From assembly GCA_900319275.1 (NCBI GenBank), contig ONNS01000038.1, positions 1 to 36,614 of the forward strand: DNA of 36,614 nucleotides, written 5' to 3'. Origin of the DNA: an uncultured Eubacteriales bacterium (GTDB lineage: Bacteria; Bacillota; Clostridia; Oscillospirales; Oscillospiraceae). Below are positions 32,745 to 36,614 of the stretch, one piece after another (the first letter of the stretch is position 1; each line of letters starts with the position of its first letter). The notes under the pieces were generated by a model. That model saw only the letters and a program-made list of their open reading frames with translations, searched no databases and was not told the origin of the DNA. The translations under genes were made by a program, and so were the position numbers.

Positions 32745-33617
32745 TTACGCTCCCGCTCCTTTCTTTTTGGATAGCGGCACGGTCCGCGCCCATTCCTCTG
32801 TGTCCTCTGCCTCCTCGTAGCCGTCGTAAGGGGCCTCCGGGTCGGAATATCGCTTGGTGAAGGGCTTGCAAATCTCTGCCCTGTGGGCAAAGGCGAAGTC
32901 CAGATCGTCCGTCCAGCCGGTGTGCCCGGTGATCACCGCGATGCGGCCCTTTCGCGCGCGGATGTTCCGCTCCAGTCTTTCCAGGGAGCGAACGGCCAGC
33001 CTGTTGTCCTCCGCCAGGGTGCTGATGAAGCTGTAGCCGCCGTCGGCGCCGAACCAGATCGTGTCCCCGGTAAAGAGATATTCGTCGTCGATCAGGTAGA
33101 CCATATGGCCCCAGGTGTGGCCGGGAACGAGGATGCACTCGACCTTGATGTCTCCGATGTGGAAAACCTCGCCGTCACGCAGCAGCACCTTTCGGTTGCC
33201 CATCCTGACCATCGGCAGCTTATACAGGCCATGAATGACCTTCCGCCGCGTCTCGCCGGTCAGATAGCGGTTTTCGATCTCACCGATGTAAACTGTCGCG
33301 TTTTGAAACAGCAGCTCGCTGTCCTCTTCCAGGGCGCCCACGTGGTCGGTGTCCTGGTGCGTGATCAGGATGTGCCCGATCGAGGCGGGATCGATGTCCA
33401 GCCACTGCATTTTTTCCTGCAGGCGGGCATAGTTGTAGCCCGCGTCGATCATGATGGTGACGCCGTTCTTCGTGTAAAAGAAAATATTTGCCACCCATTC
33501 GCGTACACAGGCCACATGCTCGTCGATGCGCCCGGTGTTCAGAGGCTTGAAGATCGCCCGCCCGCGGAACATAGCGCTCATGGACTTTTTTTGGTTATCC
33601 GAATCTTTTCTTGCCAT
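32745..33617 (-). CDS. Metallo-beta-lactamase-fold hydrolase
   Basis: 290 residues. Metal-site motif THQDTDH (residues 86-92) has His-x-Asp-x-Asp-His in place of the common His-x-His-x-Asp-His. Further ligands: His167 in PGHTWGH, Asp185 in FTGDT and His in ITGHTG near 235. The C-terminus is acidic. The second ligand is thus Asp, seen in some MBL subfamilies. Likely a hydrolase of ester, thioester or lactone. Intact homologue of the fragment at 15768-15899. ATG with GGAG upstream; in the operon between two methyltransferases. Confidence 0.88.
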   Translation of the reverse strand: MARKDSDNQKKSMSAMFRGRAIFKPLNTGRIDEHVACVREWVANIFFYTKNGVTIMIDAGYNYARLQEKMQWLDIDPASIGHILITHQDTDHVGALEEDSELLFQNATVYIGEIENRYLTGETRRKVIHGLYKLPMVRMGNRKVLLRDGEVFHIGDIKVECILVPGHTWGHMVYLIDDEYLFTGDTIWFGADGGYSFISTLAEDNRLAVRSLERLERNIRARKGRIAVITGHTGWTDDLDFAFAHRAEICKPFTKRYSDPEAPYDGYEEAEDTEEWARTVPLSKKKGAGA

Positions 33618-33619
33618 GC

Positions 33620-34210
33620 TCAGTTCTCCTTCTTCTGAAACCGAAAATAGCCTTCCAGTCCCAGATCGTTTGCTTTGTGCACGGTTTCAAAGCCGCGTTT
33701 ATTCGCCTCTTCCTCGAACGCCTTGAGCGTAAAGAGCGCCTCCTCCGCATGATCCCAGTGCAGCAGCGCATCGACGATGTGGATACAGGTTTTGGAGAGA
33801 TCGGCCACATAGATGCTCCCTCCGTCCTTCAGCACCCGACGGCTCTCGTCAAAGAAAGTCCGCCAGCCCTCCACATGATGGAGGATGCAGAAGTCCAGGA
33901 TCGCGTCGAAGCTCTTATCCGGGAACGCGCTCAGATCGTCCGCGCTTCCCAACACGAAACACGCGTTGGGAAGATTTCGCTTTCGCGCGATCTCCAGCTG
34001 CTCCGGCATGATGTCCAAACCCGTATAACTGTTGACGCCTTGGGCTGTGATTAAGGAAGCCGCATAGCCGTTCCCGCAGCCTACCTCCAAAATATCCGCG
34101 CCGCGGAGCTCAAGGCCGAACTTTTCAAAGGTCTTCAGCTCTACCTTTTCGATGTACCATTTCCGCCAGCCCATTTGCATGGCGTCGAATTCTTTCGCGC
34201 TCAGCTTCAT
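33620..34210 (-). CDS. Class I SAM methyltransferase
   Basis: 196 residues. SAM motif I ILEVGCGNGYAASLI (about 40-54), acidic loop GLDIMPEQ and post-I LGSADDLSAFPDKSFDAILD, with a LHHVEGW segment. Typical methyltransferase_11 fold. Ends 2 bp before the MBL start. Substrate unknown. Confidence 0.87.
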   Translation of the reverse strand: MKLSAKEFDAMQMGWRKWYIEKVELKTFEKFGLELRGADILEVGCGNGYAASLITAQGVNSYTGLDIMPEQLEIARKRNLPNACFVLGSADDLSAFPDKSFDAILDFCILHHVEGWRTFFDESRRVLKDGGSIYVADLSKTCIHIVDALLHWDHAEEALFTLKAFEEEANKRGFETVHKANDLGLEGYFRFQKKEN

Positions 34211-34219
34211 CTCTCGCCC

Positions 34220-34843
34220 TTACTTTCTCGCCAGCACCGCGATCCAGGGCTTCGTGGGATGATGGTCGATCTCCACCTGGGAGAAGCCCGCGGTCTTCAG
34301 AGCGGCTTCGATTTCCTGCGGCGTGTAGTTCTTCATGCCGTCGATAATCTTTTCAAATCTTGCGCTCGTGGGATCGGTCCCGTCGGACTCGTTGCAGATC
34401 AGGAAAGTCCCGCCGGGCTTCAGCACCTTTGCCGCCTGCCCAAAGCATTTTTCCAATCCGGGCCAGAAGTAGACGGTCTCAAAGGCTGTGGCCAAGTCAA
34501 AGGCCGATTCAGGAAGCTGCAGGTCTGAAACGTCTCCCTGCCGCACCTTGCAGCGCCCCGCTGCGATCATGTCCCGGTTGTATGCCTTTGCCTTTTCCAC
34601 ACACAGAGGGGAGTAGTCGATGGCGGTCACGTGTGCCGCCGGGTACTTTTTGAGCAGTTCGCCCGCATTGCGGCCGCCGCCGCAGCCCAGATCCACCGCC
34701 GCAGACACGGAAAGCGCGGGCAGGTGGGCAAAGCCCCAGTCCGCCAGTTTTGCGTGTCCGCTGTTCATACCGCTGAGCATCAGTCTGCCGAGAAAACCCT
34801 CCGGCTTTCGGGTCTGATTGAAGAATTTTCTGAGAAGCGCCAT
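34220..34843 (-). CDS. Class I SAM methyltransferase
   Basis: 207 residues. SAM motif I AVDLGCGGGRNAGELL (about 49-64), AIDYSPLCV, RQGDVSDLQLPESAFDLATA and LKPGGTFLICNE. The C-terminal AALKTAGFSQVEID completes the fold. ATG with AGGAGGATACC upstream. Followed 9 bp later by the next methyltransferase. Confidence 0.87.
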   Translation of the reverse strand: MALLRKFFNQTRKPEGFLGRLMLSGMNSGHAKLADWGFAHLPALSVSAAVDLGCGGGRNAGELLKKYPAAHVTAIDYSPLCVEKAKAYNRDMIAAGRCKVRQGDVSDLQLPESAFDLATAFETVYFWPGLEKCFGQAAKVLKPGGTFLICNESDGTDPTSARFEKIIDGMKNYTPQEIEAALKTAGFSQVEIDHHPTKPWIAVLARK

Positions 34844-34862
34844 TTTGGTATCCTCCTGTCAT

Positions 34863-35783
34863 TCACCATTCCGCCAGCGCCTTTTTCAGGCGCCGGTCAA
34901 TATCGAGCCGCGTCTCTCTGCACCCTTTCGGATGCTCCTTCCCGGCTTTGAACATGAACGATACCAGCAGCCCGGAGCCCACCGGCAGGATGCTCTTGAG
35001 CAGGGATTCTGGAAAGGCAAAGTGTGTGCCGTGCTCATAGAGCCAGCTTTCATAAACACTGTCATGAGGAAGCCGCTCCAGCCGCTCCTCCATCCGGCGG
35101 ATATACCGGCAGGTATCCCACAGCACGTCGTCCTCCGCGCCGATGAAGATGAGCTTTCCGCGGATCTTTTCGACCTTGATCCGCTCCTCCTCCTGAATGG
35201 GATGGCGGCGCTCCGACTCGTCAAACATCTTCCGGGAGGCGATTTTGTCCCCTCCGGCTTTCGAATCAGCGACGATCCGCTGCCAGTATTCCGGGTGCCG
35301 ATAGGCATAGGGCAGATAGGGCAGAGGCTTGCCCTGCCAGGTGACGGTGGATTCGTTGTCTCCGGGGCGCTCGTGCATGCCGTCCCTGCCGTCCTGATAA
35401 AAGCCCTCCATGACAAAGTCGGGAGGCGAAATGGCAACGGTGAGCGTGAGTTCCGGATAATAAGACGCCGCCAGCAGCGCCATCATCCCGGTGGTGGAGG
35501 CGCCCACCACGCCCAGCTTTTCACAGCCCTGTGCTTTCAGAAAGGCGATGGCCAGGCCGAAGCGCTCCAGCGGGATATTGTGGTGCCCGTAATCCTTTTT
35601 CTCCGGGGACATGGCCAGTACATGGATCCCTTGTCGGTTCAGCCATTTGGCTCCGCATGAAGCCATATAGTCCTCCGCGCTGTCTCCCAGCATGGCGATG
35701 ATCCCGCGGTTGCTCTCCGCGGCGCAGGGATACCATGCGCCGATAAAGCCGTCGGTCTCTACCCGGAAAACCTGTCTTTTCAT
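34863..35783 (-). CDS. Alpha/beta-hydrolase, BAAT-like
   Basis: 306 residues from the ATG at 35781-35783, chosen because GGAGGG lies about 9 bases upstream and the ATG overlaps the preceding stop (ATGA). Nucleophile motif GASTTG near 100, late acid in GAEDDVLWDT near 220 and His in HGTHFAFPE near 265. Paralogue of 16866-17741. Acyl-CoA thioester hydrolase C-terminal-like. The oxyanion loop is MLGDS, not HGSG. Confidence 0.82.
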   Translation of the reverse strand: MKRQVFRVETDGFIGAWYPCAAESNRGIIAMLGDSAEDYMASCGAKWLNRQGIHVLAMSPEKKDYGHHNIPLERFGLAIAFLKAQGCEKLGVVGASTTGMMALLAASYYPELTLTVAISPPDFVMEGFYQDGRDGMHERPGDNESTVTWQGKPLPYLPYAYRHPEYWQRIVADSKAGGDKIASRKMFDESERRHPIQEEERIKVEKIRGKLIFIGAEDDVLWDTCRYIRRMEERLERLPHDSVYESWLYEHGTHFAFPESLLKSILPVGSGLLVSFMFKAGKEHPKGCRETRLDIDRRLKKALAEW

Positions 35784-36614
35784 GTCTCGTCCCTCCATCG
35801 AATCATCCGCTCGACCATCTGCCGCCAGCCATCCTTGCCCTCTTGCACGATGGGGAAGACCGGATAACAGTGGAACAGGCCTTCGCCGAGGATCAACTCG
35901 CAGGAAGCGCCGCTTTTCTGCAGCGCCGCCTCGATGGCCGGGGCGCAGGCGTAAAGCGTCTCATCGGTTCCGTAAATGAGCGTGACCGGCGGGCAGCCGC
36001 TAAAGTCCGCCCGCTGCAGCCAGAGCATGTAATCGGGCACGCTGTCATCTCCGTGGCGCATGACCTCCAACGCCGTTTTCATGTATTGGGCGGGGATGGC
36101 CACATCTTTCTCGTCCAGCTCCAGCATCCGTTGCCACTCCTCCTCGCCGTCCACACAGGTACCGGGAGAAATCGCCATGATATACGACGGCATCGGGGTG
36201 TCGTCATGCCTGTCATTGATATACGGCACCATCCCCAGTGCCAGATTCCCGCCAGAGGAGGTGCCGAGGACGGAGATCCGGTCAGCCGCATACTGGTGCA
36301 GCATCACGCGATAGGTCTCGTGGATCATCTCATAGGCCTTGGTGATGGGATAGTCCGTGCAGAGCGGGTAGTACGGCACAAAGAGATCCAGCCCCGTCTC
36401 TTTGGCAAAGCGCAGGGCCTTTCTGATAGAACCGGGTCTCGGCGCACTGATCATCCCGCCGCCGATCAGGAACAGATTGGCATGCTCCGCAGGCTGCTTA
36501 TGGATCAGCTTCAGTACCGGGAAGCCCATGACGTCGATCCGGCTGATGGCAAAAGCGTCGTCCTTTAGCTCCGGAATGTGATTTTTGGCGTTTTGCTTCC
36601 GGCGGTTTTCCAGC
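35780..36614 (-). CDS. Alpha/beta-hydrolase, HSL-like, 5' end cut by the window
   Basis: The frame stays open to the window edge (278 codons seen), so the start is outside. GGG oxyanion motif in LFLIGGGMIS, nucleophile GTSSGGN, acid in GTDETLY and His in GLFHCYPVFP are all present. Paralogue of 15919-16833, which has Glu in place of the Asp of GTDE. The first visible gene of the long methyltransferase/hydrolase operon running down to 27.1 kb. Confidence 0.85.
   Translation of the reverse strand, partial: LENRRKQNAKNHIPELKDDAFAISRIDVMGFPVLKLIHKQPAEHANLFLIGGGMISAPRPGSIRKALRFAKETGLDLFVPYYPLCTDYPITKAYEMIHETYRVMLHQYAADRISVLGTSSGGNLALGMVPYINDRHDDTPMPSYIMAISPGTCVDGEEEWQRMLELDEKDVAIPAQYMKTALEVMRHGDDSVPDYMLWLQRADFSGCPPVTLIYGTDETLYACAPAIEAALQKSGASCELILGEGLFHCYPVFPIVQEGKDGWRQMVERMIRWRDET

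Noticed and set aside
32743-33138. N-terminal extension of the methyltransferase at 32062 up to 33138
   Set aside because: It overlaps the MBL gene in another frame, has no homology, and a good ribosome binding site precedes the ATG at 32742.

Overview
The window looks like a GC-rich chromosomal segment of an anaerobic, gut-type Clostridia (Firmicutes). The grounds are strong AGGAGG-type ribosome binding sites, a TnpV-like transposon protein, ECF transporter parts, and DUF3793, DUF2325 and thiazoline-hydrolase families that I associate with that group. The genus cannot be fixed from sequence alone. Nearly every gene is on the minus strand, so operons read from high to low coordinates.

Left part (1-8.7 kb): a truncated GH1 beta-glucosidase; an orphan HipA-like kinase; then a clearly AT-richer block with a zinc-ribbon/Ig-like membrane protein, a DUF4236 protein and an OLD-family ATPase-TOPRIM nuclease. 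This block looks acquired. It is followed by a gene-poor 1.1 kb stretch holding two truncated tRNA-Ala 3' ends, each with its own terminator, around a 47-bp tandem repeat that carries the same tRNA piece inverted. A TnpV gene, the only plus-strand gene, comes next. Together these mark an integration hot spot.

Middle part (8.7-15.8 kb): a TetR-family regulator followed by two exporter-fold ABC half-transporters, an MptD-like ECF S component, an EcfT and a fused double EcfA ATPase. I read this as an uptake locus, plausibly for a metallophore or metal cofactor.

Right part (15.9-36.6 kb): three or four tightly packed operons built from repeating families. They hold seven alpha/beta-hydrolases, three proteins of the L-2-amino-thiazoline-4-carboxylate hydrolase (ATC hydrolase) type, five SAM methyltransferases, two pairs of related small membrane proteins, a PanE-like oxidoreductase, a metallo-beta-lactamase-fold hydrolase, a Cys-rich membrane protein, and a P1B-type ATPase with its DUF6110 partner. 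Embedded among them is a DUF2325-DUF3793-flavodoxin operon.

The most informative links are these. An identical operator, GTTAG-N6-CTAAC, sits at the tetR promoter and twice at the DUF2325-DUF3793-flavodoxin promoter, once exactly filling the 17-bp spacer of a consensus TTGACA/TATAAT promoter. This ties the transporter and the flavodoxin operon into one small TetR regulon. The P-type ATPase has lost the TGTLT part of its phosphorylation motif by a clean in-frame deletion. Remnants of a second MBL-fold gene and of another ATC-hydrolase-like gene lie between operons, so the region has grown and decayed by duplication. My working hypothesis, which is inference, is a regulated island that imports a thiazoline- or ester-containing small molecule or metal chelate and processes it.
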